From Bufo bufo (lineage: Eukaryota > Chordata > Amphibia > Anura > Bufonidae), in NCBI RefSeq assembly GCF_905171765.1, contig NC_053391.1, positions 152,701,565 to 152,765,564 of the forward strand: DNA of 64,000 nucleotides. The letters are read 5' to 3'. The translations under genes were made by a program, and so were the position numbers. Below, piece by piece: positions 11,316-23,320 of the stretch (position 1 is the stretch's first letter; each line of letters opens with the position of its first letter). Under the pieces are notes generated by a model that had not been told where the DNA came from, ran no database searches, and saw only the letters and a list, made by a program, of their open reading frames with translations.

Positions 11316-11542
11316 AGGGGTTGTCCAAATATATTTATTGATGACCTATCCTCAGGATAGGTCATCAATATCAGATCGGCGGGGGGGCGGCTCCCGGCAC
11401 CCCCCGCCGATCAGCTGTTTGAAGAGAAGGCGCACGCTGTGCCAGCGCTGCCTCCCCTTCACTGTTTAACTTCCAGCCGTTGCATCTGCAGTGGTGATCA
11501 GGTGTAATTAGGTCATCAATAAATGTAACTTGGACAACCCCT
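11316..11542. mobile_element. TTAA-flanked MITE (AAGGGGTTGTCC ends), copy 1
   Basis: TTAA at 11312-11315 and 11543-11546. Ends are AGGGGTTGTCCAA and TTGGACAACCCCT, perfect complements over the terminal 13 bp. An internal hairpin, gacctatcct/aggataggtc, follows the left end. TTAA targets are typical of piggyBac-like transposases; no coding sequence is present. Confidence 0.85.
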
Positions 11543-11546
11543 TTAA

Positions 11547-13363
11547 GTATGTTCTGTAATCATAAGGCAAATTGACGGATCATTAAATGTACTTCACTGT
11601 TGTAGCTGATGCGTCAAAAAGAAAATATCTCCTATATGTTTAATTGTTAACCCCTGCCAACAATGCCATTACATGACAATTGAATATTAGAGCCTCATAT
11701 ATACTACTAAATGCTGCAATGAGCCTCCTCCAATGCACTTCATGGAGACTGCTTATCCATATGCCCATAATTTCATACATACAGATGCAACCAAGCTACA
11801 TTTGATGGTTAACCGATAAGTAAAGAATGGCAAGAAAAAGATAACAGATTTTTCAGTGGCTTTTGTCATGAGATAACCAATATAACACTGTCCCATGTGT
11901 TATCAGAGTCAACTTTAGCTTGGCTACATCTATATGTAGGTGATAAGCAGATAACCTTTTCGATATTGCACTACAATTCTATGTTCCCTAGCACTGTTCC
12001 TAGGACAAAATATCAACTGAACATTGCTCAATGATACCTATGATTTTTATTTTATTTACTTTTATATGCAATTGGATACAGGGAGGGATTTAATTTTTTA
12101 TATTTTTATGTTTTTATATTTTTAAAAGCATTTTTCTAGTCATTTTGAATACACTTTGGGGTTTTTAATATCTCATCTCTCGATTGATTGTACCATAGAC
12201 TGCAGTAGAATACAATTGCATTCTATGGGATTTTGACAATCTTTCTGTTGTTCTTGACAGTCTGCTATGACAGAACTGGGAGCATTCACTGGGCCTCAGG
12301 CTCCCATAGCAACCAATTGGAGTCCTGTGCGTATGCTGCAAGGGCTCTAATCAGAGGAAGCCCCATCCCTAGAGGGAGCCCCTTCCCTCTGTCTAACCAG
12401 TCACATGCTCTGGTCACTACTGAGGGGTTACATTAAAGGGATTAAAGTTATCTCCAATCCTAGTCACTGCAGAGGGTGTCTGCTCAATGTATGAAGTGGA
12501 CTAAGTTTGTCTTATAATGTAATTGTTTGTGATTTTGCATTAAAGGGTCAAATATGATGTCTGGAGATGTAATGGCGAGTAAACCATCAATGGCCTTGAT
12601 ACCTTAGTATGAAAGATAACAATATTAATAAAAAAATAAAAACATGATACAAGTGTATTTCATAGACCAGAGCCTATGCTAGCAATAATAACAATCTCAT
12701 TTTTGCTTTAGTTCTGTTTCCATAGTAATTGAACTAACTACTTTGTCTCCTAGTTTGTTTCCATGGTTATGTACAGTGCATATACTGAAAGTCTGAAATA
12801 CCCTTGAACATTCATTGCTGCTGTGTGTGACAATGACTGTGGCATTCTTCATTGGATGACCCAGAATTGTGGTAAAGAGCTAAGCCTTTGTCATTTGAAT
12901 TCTTTCATCATGTGCTCAACGAGAAGACTTTTAACATAAATATCCCAGCCTGTGTTGTTAGGATTTTACAGTATTAAGATTTTGATTACCACAGAAGTAA
13001 TATTTTAGGTTGTATTGATATTTTCTGTTTCAGTTTTATGACATCTTCAAATAAGAGAAAGACTTGTCAATGGCAGCAAACTTTAAGATCATATAGAGTA
13101 AAACCCATGCAAAAAAAAAAAAAATGCACAGAAGATGTTCCCTGATGGGAAGTATACTTGACCTCTGATATTCCTAAATTAGGGAATACTGAAATTAGTA
13201 CACTAATCACAGATAGCTTAAAAAAACATTAGAGGGAATTTTGAAGATGGAGTTTGAGCTATGGGTGGCATTTTAAAGAATAGGAGAAGCAGAGAAGATT
13301 GGTATATAGTTTTATGGCAAAAGATTCAGTATAAGTTGTTTCTCATTCATTTAATTCCCTGCT
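11547..13363 (+). other. Intron with no clear gene
   Basis: Mostly unremarkable AT-rich sequence. About 12140-12440 is more GC-rich and repeat-like (catagcaaccaattgg context), but I cannot name a family. No splice-flanked open frame was seen. Confidence 0.5.
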
Positions 13364-13460
13364 CATTCTGGGCTTAGAAGTCATAAAGAGAAAGTTGTCA
13401 ATGACTGATAGGACTGATAGGACTACCTTTTTGACTTCAAAGCCCAGAATGAGCAGGAAT
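13364..13460. repeat. Stem-loop, about 29-bp arms
   Basis: Left arm 13364-13393 and right arm 13432-13460 pair over tgctcattctgggctt / aagcccagaatgagca with few mismatches and a 38-bp loop. Probably a MITE core; no wider boundaries found. Confidence 0.8.
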
Positions 13461-13531
13461 GTAAGTTAATGCAAGTTTTACTGCATCTTTTCATATGAAA
13501 CTATATATCAATCTGAGAGATAACCTGAATG

Positions 13532-14301
13532 GACAATGTGGAGCTCAACGGAGGTTAAAATCTAATGCTCAAATTTATTAAAGCAATTAATCAACATTCA
13601 TAAAAAACATAAAACAAGAACTCATTAAAACTCATTAAAAAGTCCCTAGATGGAGGGAAATAGAAGATGGTCGTACCTAAGATGTGCAGTGGCTGAGGAA
13701 GAGGTTAGCAAGACCTCGAAATACGTCTGGTGTTTCATACCAAAGCTCTTAAAGACCCGATGATCTTACACAGCATGGCCATGCGACAAAGGACTTTATG
13801 AATAAACTAATTGGGCTGTGAGACGGAAAAATATTAGTCTCTTTACAGCGAATATCGCAAGTACTGCGAGACGAGTGAAGGTACGTGACTTCCTGCTCCT
13901 GATCCCATGAGAGCTACACACGGAGAATACAGAGCAACTGGATTTGGACCTCACTTCTCTTTACCTATCCGCTCACAGAGAGTACAAAGATAAAAAGGTA
14001 TTGTGAAGACCGTCCATACACAAGGTGTTGAAAGTGCTCAGCACGCGAGTTATTTTTATCCGCATATTACATCCTCAGTGCGGCTCCCCCCCCCCCCCCC
14101 CGCAATGTTAGGTGCATAACGCTATATACGGGTGTTCGCCAGCTGCTACAAACTTGCTGGACTGTCATCTTTGAAAACCCAGCTGGGAATCTGACTATTT
14201 ACACCTGCACTATTGAACATCTAGATGTTATTTTCAAATTTTATACATGGGTATTGTCTGATTTGGTCGCATGCACATTTTAAGCTGAGCTCCACGTTGT
14301 T
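13532..14301 (+). mobile_element. Repeat element with GTGGAGCTCA terminal inverted repeats
   Basis: Left end acaatgtggagctcaacgg and right end, read on the other strand, acaacgtggagctcagctt. It contains the hammerhead-like motif at 13693-13727 and a C-run at about 14085-14101. No transposase and no convincing target-site duplication, so the class is uncertain. Confidence 0.5.
13680..13735 (+). ncRNA. Hammerhead-ribozyme-like motif
   Basis: CTGAGGA (13693-13699) is followed by a short hairpin with stem GAGGT/ACCTC, then GAAA (13718-13721), then TACGTC. These are the conserved core blocks of a hammerhead (CUGANGA, stem II, GAAA, GUC cleavage triplet) in the right order and spacing. Stem III would be the tiny self-complementary ACGT, as in minimal hammerheads of retroelements that work as dimers. 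Stem I pairing is weak, so activity is uncertain. Confidence 0.5.
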
Positions 14302-14551
14302 TGAGTGCTTGCCCATTTAAGTAATCTTTCTTATACCATTATCTTTTGAATAGGGTGATTCATTTTTGGGTTTAAGCACCTTTCCACGGGCATTCGGGGT
14401 GAGCCAGCCTATTACACAATTTATATACATATCTGCTCTGCTCCTCCTGATCTATAATATGATGCCTGCAGATTATGTAGCATTTTCATGGTGACAGGTT
14501 TGCTTTAATAGAAAAGGTTTGGATCCATAGACATTGTTTTTCCCTTGGAAA

Positions 14552-15023
14552 ATGCCACAACCATCAGCCGAATTTACCATTGTAAGGCTACATGCACACG
14601 AACGTTGTTTGTTTCCATGTCCATTCCGTTTTTTTTGCGGATACGATGCGGACCCATTCATTTCAATTGGACCTAAAAAAAAAAAAAATGATAAAAATAG
14701 AACGTCCTTTTCTTGTCTGTTTTAGGCATTGTTACAATGGATCCGCCCAAAAAATTGGATGGCATACGGATGCAAAACACATACGGTCGTGTGCATGTAG
14801 CCTAAGCCACAGCCATTCAGATCTTTTCACCACAGTGGTATATAGTATTACATAGTGCCACAGCCATCAGCCAAATTTACCATTGTAAGCTACAGCCAGT
14901 CAGGTATTTTCACCACAGTGGTATATAGTATTACATAGTGCCACAGCGTTGAGTCAAATTTACCAGTGTAAGCCATAGCCAGTCAGGTATTTTCACCACA
15001 GTGATATATAGTATTACATAGTG
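14552..15023 (+). repeat. 83-bp tandem repeat, about three units
   Basis: tgccacagccatcagcc..catag recurs at 14856, 14939 and 15022, giving an exact 83-bp period. The first unit is split by the MITE at 14586-14802. Confidence 0.85.
14586..14802. mobile_element. Harbinger-like MITE inserted in the 83-bp tandem repeat
   Basis: Ends GGCTACATGCACACGA and TCGTGTGCATGTAGCC are inverted complements. Flanked by TAA on both sides (14583-14585, 14803-14805), the 3-bp TWA duplication of PIF/Harbinger transposons. 217 bp, no coding capacity. Confidence 0.8.
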
Positions 15024-15678
15024 GCCATTTAGATTAATGGCTTTAACGCATAGGTGACCCGAGTTCATCAGACTTGAAGGCCACTGTTTTTTAGAACTCT
15101 CTGTTTTGGCTCTCAGAAGAGGGTCCAACACGAGGGACCTCTTCTATTATGTCTAAATGTCCTAATAGGGCATTACTCACATATTACCAAACATATGTAC
15201 ATAGTCTATGTAATTGTTTTTAATATAAAATGGGTGGATGGTTTTCTGGATATTATTTTTTGAAGTCACATCATGTATATTTTCTTTCGTGGCTCTTTAA
15301 CTTCCACTTTATTTGGACTTTTAGCATTCATTTTCTTTGTCAGGCTATCACTCTTGTCAGAGAGAGCCCCCCTGTAGTGGCTCAAATAGAGCATCACATA
15401 TTCACTAATCAAAGCAATGGTCTTCTTTATCAAGGCTTGTCAAGAGGACAATATAGCTTTTATACTGTCATACATATTGTACACATAATATAATGAGGAT
15501 TACCTTGTAGATAAAATTTTTCCCACAAAGCAGCAGTAATCTGATAAGGGATCACCTATCTATATAAGTTGATATATCATTTGTGTTGATTACTACAGAA
15601 GTACAATATTTTGTATACAATTTTCCATGGTACAGTACTTAAAAACATGTTTTTTTTTTAAAGTTTTCTAGTAATATT
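15024..15678 (+). other. Intron with no recognised feature
   Basis: AT-rich unique-looking sequence. The open frames here (for example 15230-15493) show no family motif. Confidence 0.4.
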
Positions 15679-16014
15679 GGGGCGCATTTATTAAGAACGG
15701 CATTTTAGATGCTGGTTTTAATAAATCCCTAACCTGGAGGAGGATCCGCCAGAGTTATGAAGAAGCGCCAGCCTCTACATTACTTCGGCTGATTCTCCAA
15801 CAGTTCTAAATGTAAGACACCTTCTTAGCTGTTTTACATTTAGACCTTTTTCTACGCCTAAAATAGGTGTAGAAAATTGGTAAATGAGATGGGCCTCCGG
15901 GCCCATCCCCTTCGCCGTCACGCCCCATTTTTTAGACCTGGCATGAATGGGGAAAAGTCGCAGATTCTGGTGCAACTAACCTTTGGCCACAATCTGCATG
16001 ATAAATGAGCCCCA
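15679..16014 (+). mobile_element. MITE family M, copy b
   Basis: The best-preserved copy: begins ggggcgcatttattaag and ends ataaatgagcccc, giving a terminal inverted repeat of about 13 bp. The interior matches copies a, c and d. Confidence 0.75.
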
Positions 16015-17324
16015 TTGAGTTTTAAAAAATATGCTCCTTCCAGTGTCCCTTTTTTACATGGACTGATGATTTGGAATGAACAACTCTCATTTAGAATCAT
16101 TGCCCTGTGTAAACATGCCACTGATCACCCATCACACAAGCAAATGCTTATTTATTAGGAAATTACATATTTTATGAGGCAACAAAAATTACTACTTGAC
16201 AGCAGTACCTTGTTCCTTTAAAAAAAAAAGCATGTGCTTCTGGCCATTAGAAATGGGTGTATGATCCTATACTCCCAATAATTGCGGTATTTAAATGGTA
16301 CTTAACAAGCATAAATCAACATGCATGTTGATTGGTACACAAGTAAAAGTCCCCTTAGAGACCACCGATAGGCCTTTTTATAACAATCACTAAGGGGCTT
16401 TAGGCTACGCCACACCCTTTTTACAGCAGCCTAAACTAAGCACTGCACCTGCTCCAATGGTTCGGATCAGCAGCCGACACAGACCGTTTAAGTGCTTAAA
16501 TGCCATTGTCAATAGACAATATATAATTATTATAAAATTTATCCTGTAGGGCAAAAGCAATAAAAAAGCCCAAATTGCTGTGTTTTGTTTATTTGCCACA
16601 AAAAAACTATAAAAAAGTGTTGTGTACCCCAAAATGAGCCCTCCCTATTACCAAAAATACAATAACTATATGAATCAACATAACTAACGACAAAGGATAA
16701 TTATTCTACAGTTACAAGAAAAGGGAACATTTTTTGTACTTTACCTTATCTGTAGACTGGCAGACGATTTCTGTGCATATGTAACAGCTTCTGCTATAGT
16801 GGCCTACTCATACTCTTTAATGTTCAACGTTTTTAGATGGCCGGTATGTAAAAATGTTTTTTTTAGATCATCTTTCATTAATCTTATTTTGCTAAACAAA
16901 ACTGTAATCAAAATGAAATGTTTTCATCTTATTTCAGCTCCGTTTGCACAAATGAACTAAGAGACTTTAATGCAAAAAATGTATATTTTCACTGGGCTTG
17001 TTTTCATCTTTGAAGTGTGTTTCAAGGTTGCATGAAAATTGCCCAATATCAATATTTTTTCAGCCGAGATGTGTTCTTTGCCAAGGCTTCTGCAGCTGGC
17101 TAATCTTTATGCCAGCAATCAAGTCTGGCAAAATATAATTTCAAGCCAAATTTTTTTTAGGCCTTGTTTCAAGTAATTTCCTCATTAATATATTACTACC
17201 TTGTAGAAAAAAAAATTATTTTTAGTTTCAGCCATAGAAAATATATCATAGTCTATTAAGCTACTGGAATTTGGCAGGAGCCTATCAATATTTGCCATCT
17301 GTCATCCATACTACAATTTTTTTT

Positions 17325-17361
<37 letters not shown>

Positions 17362-17947
17362 TGTATATATTATTATATATATATATATTTTTTTTTTTTT
17401 TGCAAGAACCAAATATTATGTAGAACCAGTGATGGCCACAAGTGGTCCATGCTTTGCTTTGGACCTCAGGTTGGCTATATTGTCATTCACTGTGTTAATA
17501 TTAAAAAGATAATGAAATCTATTATCAATAAGTAGTAAAGTACATAGTAAAATTCTATTTTATTACACAGATGTAAAGGATTATTAAACTCGTGATTTAT
17601 TCTCATACATCCAGTGTTATAAAAATCCTAAGTGGCTGGTTTTTACTCTTCTACTTGCTTGTCTTGCAGAATAAGAGTACTGATGCTGAAGAACACAGTA
17701 TAATATATAGTTTACTATAGTCTCACAGATTGTGTCCCTTTGTATTGTATTTTTGGCTTTTTTACTTTTTTTTTGGACCCCAGGTAGTTATTGACTATGT
17801 TTTTGAACAATAGAATGATATAGTTGCTCTGTACTGCATAACTTACTTTGAGATAGCTAGACAAATACAAGACTCTAGTCGCTACCAGTAACTGCTCTTT
17901 TTTTTCATTGGTTCAAGTGCATTAACCAAATAATCACTTGATCAATG
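16015..17947 (+). other. Intron, mostly unique, with a TA microsatellite
   Basis: No gene seen. A (TA)n tract followed by a T-run lies at about 17327-17401. The rest is AT-rich without clear repeat boundaries. Confidence 0.5.
17327..17401. repeat. (TA)n microsatellite with T-run
   Basis: About 34 bases of alternating TA, a short interruption (ctgtatatattatt), more TA, then a run of T. Confidence 0.95.
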
Positions 17948-18430
17948 ACCAAAGGGGTATTCCAGATGTTACAAGTTCTTGTCTTCCAACAGGAAAGCGA
18001 ATAACCCTTAAATCGGTAAGGAACAACTGCTGGGACCCACGAAGATCACAAAATGGGAATCCTGGACCCTGCAGGGCACCTCAAAATAAATGGAAGATCA
18101 GGTTGAGAATTCTCACTGCCACTCCATTCATATCTATGAGACTGGTAGGGATAGCCAAGTTCAAGCGCTTGGCTATTTAGGGCAGTTCACTGGAGATGAA
18201 TGGAGTAGCAGTGCACATGAGTAACCTGCTGCTCCATGCATTTTGGGGAGGTGTGCAGAGTATGTTTTTTTTTTTTACTCCAATTAGTGTGTGATCCATG
18301 AGGCACTTTATAACTTACTGTAGATTGGGCCATACCACATATACATTTAGTAGTCACTATTCTAGGTTATACAATTTTTTTCACTTTAAAGCTGATGGAT
18401 GGGGATGTTGATAGGTTGACAAACCCCTTT
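17948..18430 (+). mobile_element. MITE with AAAGGGGTATTCC / AAACCCCTTT ends
   Basis: Begins aaaggggtattccag and ends gacaaacccctttaaa. The right end abuts the left end of another element of the same kind at 18431. The boundary on the left is less certain because no TTAA is seen there. Confidence 0.5.
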
Positions 18431-18560
18431 AAAGGGGTTGTCCGGGTTCAGAGCTGAACCTGGACATAAGCTCCCTTTCACTTATTTAGCCTGCATGAGA
18501 CAAGCATCGGAGCATTTCTAGCTCTAAAGCTCCCCCTTGCCCTATGCTGATTTGTCTGAT
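18431..18560 (+). mobile_element. Left end of a GGGGTTGTCC-type MITE, right end missing
   Basis: aaaggggttgtccgggttca is followed by a hairpin (gttcagagctgaac). No matching right terminus was found downstream, so the copy appears truncated. Confidence 0.5.
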
Positions 18561-18735
18561 TTTCAAATGTACCTATTGATTTTTACTCTTACACACTTTT
18601 GTGTTAGGTCCCTCCTGCACAAATAAGAAATGCAAAAAATTGTATGTATGCAAAGAGGGCTGCGTGTAGCAGGCTGACAATGAAGGAAATTTATTAAGAG
18701 TAATAGAAAGAAAAACTAGATTTAGAGACCTTTTA

Positions 18736-18956
18736 TATAGGCAGATAATCGGGAAGAAATAACGTTTGCCCCTGATCTGAACTGCTCGACAAAAAAAATG
18801 CTCTATTGCTGAGTGATTTCATCTTTTATGAATGATCGTCAATACTCCATGTAAACAGTGAATGTGCTGCTGACCAATGAAAACTGTATGTGGATGAACA
18901 ATCGTATTAACGATTGTTCATTCCCAAAGTCTTGATTAATGTGATTACTGCCTATA
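18736..18956. mobile_element. Small MITE with TATAGGCAG ends
   Basis: Left tataggcagataatc and right gattactgcctata are imperfect inverted repeats. Internally there is a palindrome (aacaatcgttaatacgattgtt type) at about 18898-18922. No target-site duplication assigned. Confidence 0.5.
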
Positions 18957-20766
18957 AGGAGCTTGCTGTTTTATAAATTGAGGAAAATCTCTCTTTCTAT
19001 CATCTCTTCTTCTCTAGAATCAAAATTCACCCAAATATTTTTCAAGAAATTCTGATTCTGACAAATCCAAATAACAAAAAGAAGGTCGAATTTTGAATCT
19101 AAAGAATCAATTCGCTCATCTCTATTTATTTGAAGGACAGAAATTATCCCATTTAAAAGGAGAACCCTTACTCAGTTAGGATCCCTTTTTTCGTTTTCAA
19201 AAGGACAAAGGAAGGAACGAGAGCTGGGACCTGATAGGCTGCTAAGGCGAACTGCTCCCCTTGCAACTCCTTTCAACCTTGCACTAGTTTTAATACATTT
19301 CCCTATTGACTTAAAGTGTAACATTTAACTATTCATATTTTCTGAGATAAATAGCATTAATGCAGGGAACAGTTGCCTATGTCTTATCATATTAGGCGTG
19401 TCAAAGATATTAAACAGTGTTTATAATTATAGATAAGCAAAGTTTATAAAACTTTGATTTGGCTGCTTTGACAAATTAGCTTTGTGAACTTCGTGACAAA
19501 GCAATTGCACCACCCCTGTTATTGAACCTCCCTTTCAGGGGTTAATCAGTTAATAGATAAATAATAATAATACTCACCTTATCCATTTGAGTTCAAGGAG
19601 GCCACAGCGGCCACCTTGATTGAAGATTCCAAGGCAAAATCTTGCACGGTGCATGATGACAACATCACGCTGGCCAACGTGGTGACATCTTATGTTACCG
19701 CACACGAGACTTCATGCTGGATCATTAATCAAGAAGGCTCCAGTGGCCTCTTCGCACTCAAATGGATGAGGTGAGTATGATTTTTTTTTTACCTCCATTT
19801 CAGGCAAAATTGATTCGTTAAAACGAAGGACAACAAAATTCGTCTTAGCTGAGAATGAAATTTACCCTGAAATTTGGATTGAAGTTTACTTCTAATACTT
19901 TGATTCACTCAACATTATTCATAATCATAGGCTTTTAGATCGAATATTTCTCTTTGCATTAAAATGTCACTTGTTTTACTAAATTGAGCATGAATCTAAT
20001 ATACACAGGAATACTTATAGGGATATCTTTTGTGCTTAACAGATATTTATTCCCCATAGTTATGTAAAATGAAAAAGAAATGGCTATTTTAAAAAGATAA
20101 TTACAAACTTTTATTACTGTGGTCCAAATCCTTGGAGAGATGCCGTAATGGAGTCCAGAGAAAGTGTATGAGAAGTGACTGCTAATAGTTCCTTGGGAAT
20201 TTGTTGAAAGTACAAAAATTCCCAAATGTTTCTGGCATTTAGAAAAAATACTTGTGTGACCTTTTTGCTGCAATCCTTATTGATACTTTTAGAAGCTCTT
20301 GGGATATAATAAACAATATTGTTACATTATATGAAAGGACTTCATTTAAGCTGCCTGTAGGGTAGGCATGGGTCACAGCAATAAACCATTGCAGCCATTA
20401 AAGGAAGTACATGGTGACAAAAAGTATAGAAAATAAAATCTACAGAAAAAAAAATCGAAGATCTGTCATGTGCTGATGAATTAATTTGCTTTACAAGAAT
20501 GCTGTACATTCTACATGTTCTATAGAAAATAATGATTCAACAGGAACTGCTAGTATTTAAGTGTAAGAATTGGCAGAATGTTGGTTGCTATGGAAATTTA
20601 TGTTTCTTTAGGGAAATAGGAGTTCACATAAAGCAGTATTATTTCTTGATTAGCTGCCTAATGAGGAAGGTTTGTTGTGAGCATTGATGATATGTCCATA
20701 AAACATATTACAACAAAAGTGGAAAGGAAACTCTCTATTCTCTAGTGGAAAAGTACATTCTCTCTC

Positions 20767-20767
<1 letters not shown>
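18957..20767 (+). other. Intron with degraded hAT-like fragments
   Basis: 19017-19129 (ending ttcgctcatctcta) and 19430-19917 (ending cactcaacatta) resemble worn hAT ends like the copy at 52766. The second has internal cgtcacgc-type GC-rich sequence also seen there. No target-site duplications were found. 19918-20767 shows nothing recognisable. Confidence 0.45.

Positions 20768-20806
<39 letters not shown>
20768..20806. repeat. (TA)n microsatellite
   Basis: About 28 bases of alternating TA with a short tail, directly left of the next MITE. Confidence 0.95.
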
Positions 20807-21704
20807 CCGTATTTATCGCCTTATAAGACCCACCAGCCCATAAGATACCTAGGTTTTAGAGGAGGACAATAATAAAATAAATATTTTTCATTAAACCTCT
20901 GGTTAGACCTCCAATCAGACCCCCAATGTTAATAAAACCTCAGCTAAAAGCCCCAATAAGATCCCCAATACTAATAAGACCTCAAATAAGACCCCTAATC
21001 AGACCTCAGCTCAGGCCCCAATATGAATGACCCCAATCATACCTCAGATAAGAGCCCCGTGCCTCTCATCAGCCCCCATATGTCTCATATCAGCCCCCAT
21101 GTGCCTCTCACCAGCCCCCAGCAGCCTCTCTTCAGCCTCCATTGCCTCTCACCAGCCCCAATATGCCTTATATCAGCCCCCATTGCCTCTCACCAGCCCT
21201 CAGCAGGCTCTCTTCAGCCCCCATTACCTCTCATTAGCCCCCAGAAGCCTTATATCAGCCTGCATTGCTTCTCACCAGCCCCCAGCAACCTCTCTTCAGA
21301 CCCCAGCAACGTTATATCAGCCCCATTGCCTGTCACTAGCCCCCAGCAGCTTTATATAAGCCGAATTGCCTCTCACCAGACCCCAGCCATGTTATATTAG
21401 CCCCCATTAGCCTCATATTAAATAAAATGAAAAAAGCACTTACCTCTCCTGCTCCCGGGTGCTGCCGCTTTTCTCCTCCAGTGCTATCCTCTTCATCATG
21501 CCGCCGGCTGTGCTGTGAACCGGCGCGCACAGCGTGAGATCATAGAGCCAGCCACTGCACAGCCGTCAGCAGAGGACCAGGAAGCAGTGAGTACAGAGCC
21601 TTCACCGGTTCCTGGTCCTCCGTTACTAATGAGCGCTTCAAAAATGGAAGTGCTCATTAGTATTCGCCCCATAAGATGCACTTTTAGGGGGGAAAAAAAT
21701 ACGG
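20807..21704. mobile_element. MITE with CCGTATTT ends carrying a minisatellite
   Basis: Starts ccgtatttatcgccttataa and ends ataagatgcacttttagg followed by aaatacgg, so the ends are inverted repeats of about 8 bp plus partially matching subterminal ataagac/gcacttat motifs. The middle is a CT-rich minisatellite. It lies against the truncated left end of the Tc1-like element at 21705. Confidence 0.6.
21040..21420. repeat. Degenerate minisatellite, cctctcaccagcccccag unit
   Basis: Units of about 32-33 bp alternating tgcctctcaccagcccccag with cagcctctcttcagcccc and ttatatcagcccccat variants. Produces long open frames on the + strand that are not genes. A partial copy lies at 25146-25330. Confidence 0.85.
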
Positions 21705-22176
21705 TTTTGCTCCCATTTTGCATGAGCTGAACTCAATGATCTAAAACATTTTCTACATACACAAAAGACCCATTACTCTCAAATATTGTTTATAAATCTG
21801 TGTTAGTGAGCACTTCTCCTTTGCCGAGATAATCCATCCCACCTCATAGGTGTGGCATATTAAGGTGCTGATTAGACAGCATAAGCATTGCACAGGTGTG
21901 CCTTAGACTGCCCACAATAAAAAGGCTGCACTGTAAAATGTGCACAGTCAATATCTGCTATGGCCACCATTTGCCTCATGCAGTGCAATACATCTCTGTC
22001 GCATAGAGTTGATCAGGTTGTTGATTGTGGCCTGTGGAATGTTGGTCCACTCCTCTTCAATAGCTGTGCGAAGTTGCAGAATAATGGCAGGAACTGGAAC
22101 ACACTGTCATATATGCCAATCCAGAGCATCCCAAACATGCTCAATGGGTGACATGTCCGGTGAGAATGCTGACCAT

Positions 22177-23320
22177 TAGTGATGGACGAACATCTGCTGG
22201 GACGGTTCGCGAACACGATTAAATGTTCGCAAACCTCAAGTTTGCGGCGGGCCCCATTCATTTTAATGGCAGGCGAACCTGAAAAACCTTCAGCTCATAT
22301 TTGCAGCCAAGAAATAATTACTAGAAGTGCACAAATAGTCCCACAACATGGACAGTGACATACCAGATGTATTATTCGAATTTGTCATCTCCATTCATTA
22401 TTTTTTTCAATGCAAAATATCGACAATATCATTTTCACGTACGCGCATGCGCACACCAGTTATAATTATTTATTCCAATACCGTTTGTCACTGTGTGTTG
22501 CAGAGGGAACGCAGCACAACAGCCCAAAAATGCTGCAATACCCAAATGCACTATAAAGAAAGTATATTATTGGTATATAACACTCCGCTTCTAACAGTTT
22601 TTTGGCGGGGCGACTGGTATATCACACAAGTTATAATAATTCTTTCCAATACTGTTTGTCACTGTGTGTAGCAGAGGGAACGCAGCAAAACCGCAAACAA
22701 ATGCTGCTGTACCCAAATGCACTATATAGAAAGTATATTATTGGTATATAACACCCCACTTCTATCAGTTTTTTTGGGGGGGGCAACTGGTATAACACAC
22801 CAGTTATAATTATTGTTTCTAATTGTGTTTGTCCCTCTGTGTAGCCGCAGTATCGCTGCAGAACCGCACACAACTGCTGCACAATACAAATCCACTATAA
22901 TATGCTTTCTATGTTAGAAAGTATATTATAAGTTTATTACACCCCTCTGTACTGCACACCTATCAATAGTACACCTAAACTATATTAAAAGGACTTTTGT
23001 GGACCTATTTGATAGCATTTTAGTCCCTAACAGTCTATCCCTGCTCCACACAGCAACCTTTCCCTACACTGACAAAAGACTGAATGTAAAATGGCGGCCA
23101 GATCGGGTCTATTAATAAGGTAGGGGGTATGTCCATGTGCTGAAACTTTTTAATTGGCTGTCCTGTACCACCTGATGGATGTGTCATGGGTCAAAGTTCT
23201 TTACAATGTAAAAGAATATGGCGGGCGTAAATATCGCCATATGTTCACATGTTTGGCGAATCGCGATCGTGCGAAGTTCGCCGCGAACCGACCGCCGGGC
23301 GAACTTCAAGGCCATCTCTA
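22177..23320. mobile_element. hAT-like non-autonomous element inserted in a Tc1 copy
   Basis: Begins TAGTGATGGACGAAC and ends GGCCATCTCTA. Flanked by a perfect 8-bp duplication, CTGACCAT at 22169-22176 and 23321-23328. Subterminal regions are rich in cgaac/gttcg, such as gggacggttcgcgaac. It contains a tandem repeat (22454-22965). A block at 22960-23050 (aaaaggacttttg, agtccctaac) resembles 46940-47070 in the large hAT element, suggesting it is a deletion derivative of that group. Confidence 0.9.
22454..22965. repeat. Tandem repeat of about 170 bp, three units
   Basis: Units start at caccagttataattatt (22454), cacaagttataataatt (22623) and caccagttataattatt (22797). Each contains gtttgtcactgtgtg, then an ac-rich stretch and gtatattattggtatataac. 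Confidence 0.85.

Noticed and set aside
19430..19917. Full hAT element
   Set aside because: Ends resemble hAT termini, but the flanking octamers do not match, so boundaries cannot be claimed.
21023..21400. 125- and 110-codon overlapping proline/serine-rich frames
   Set aside because: They are translations of the CT-rich minisatellite in two frames, not a gene.
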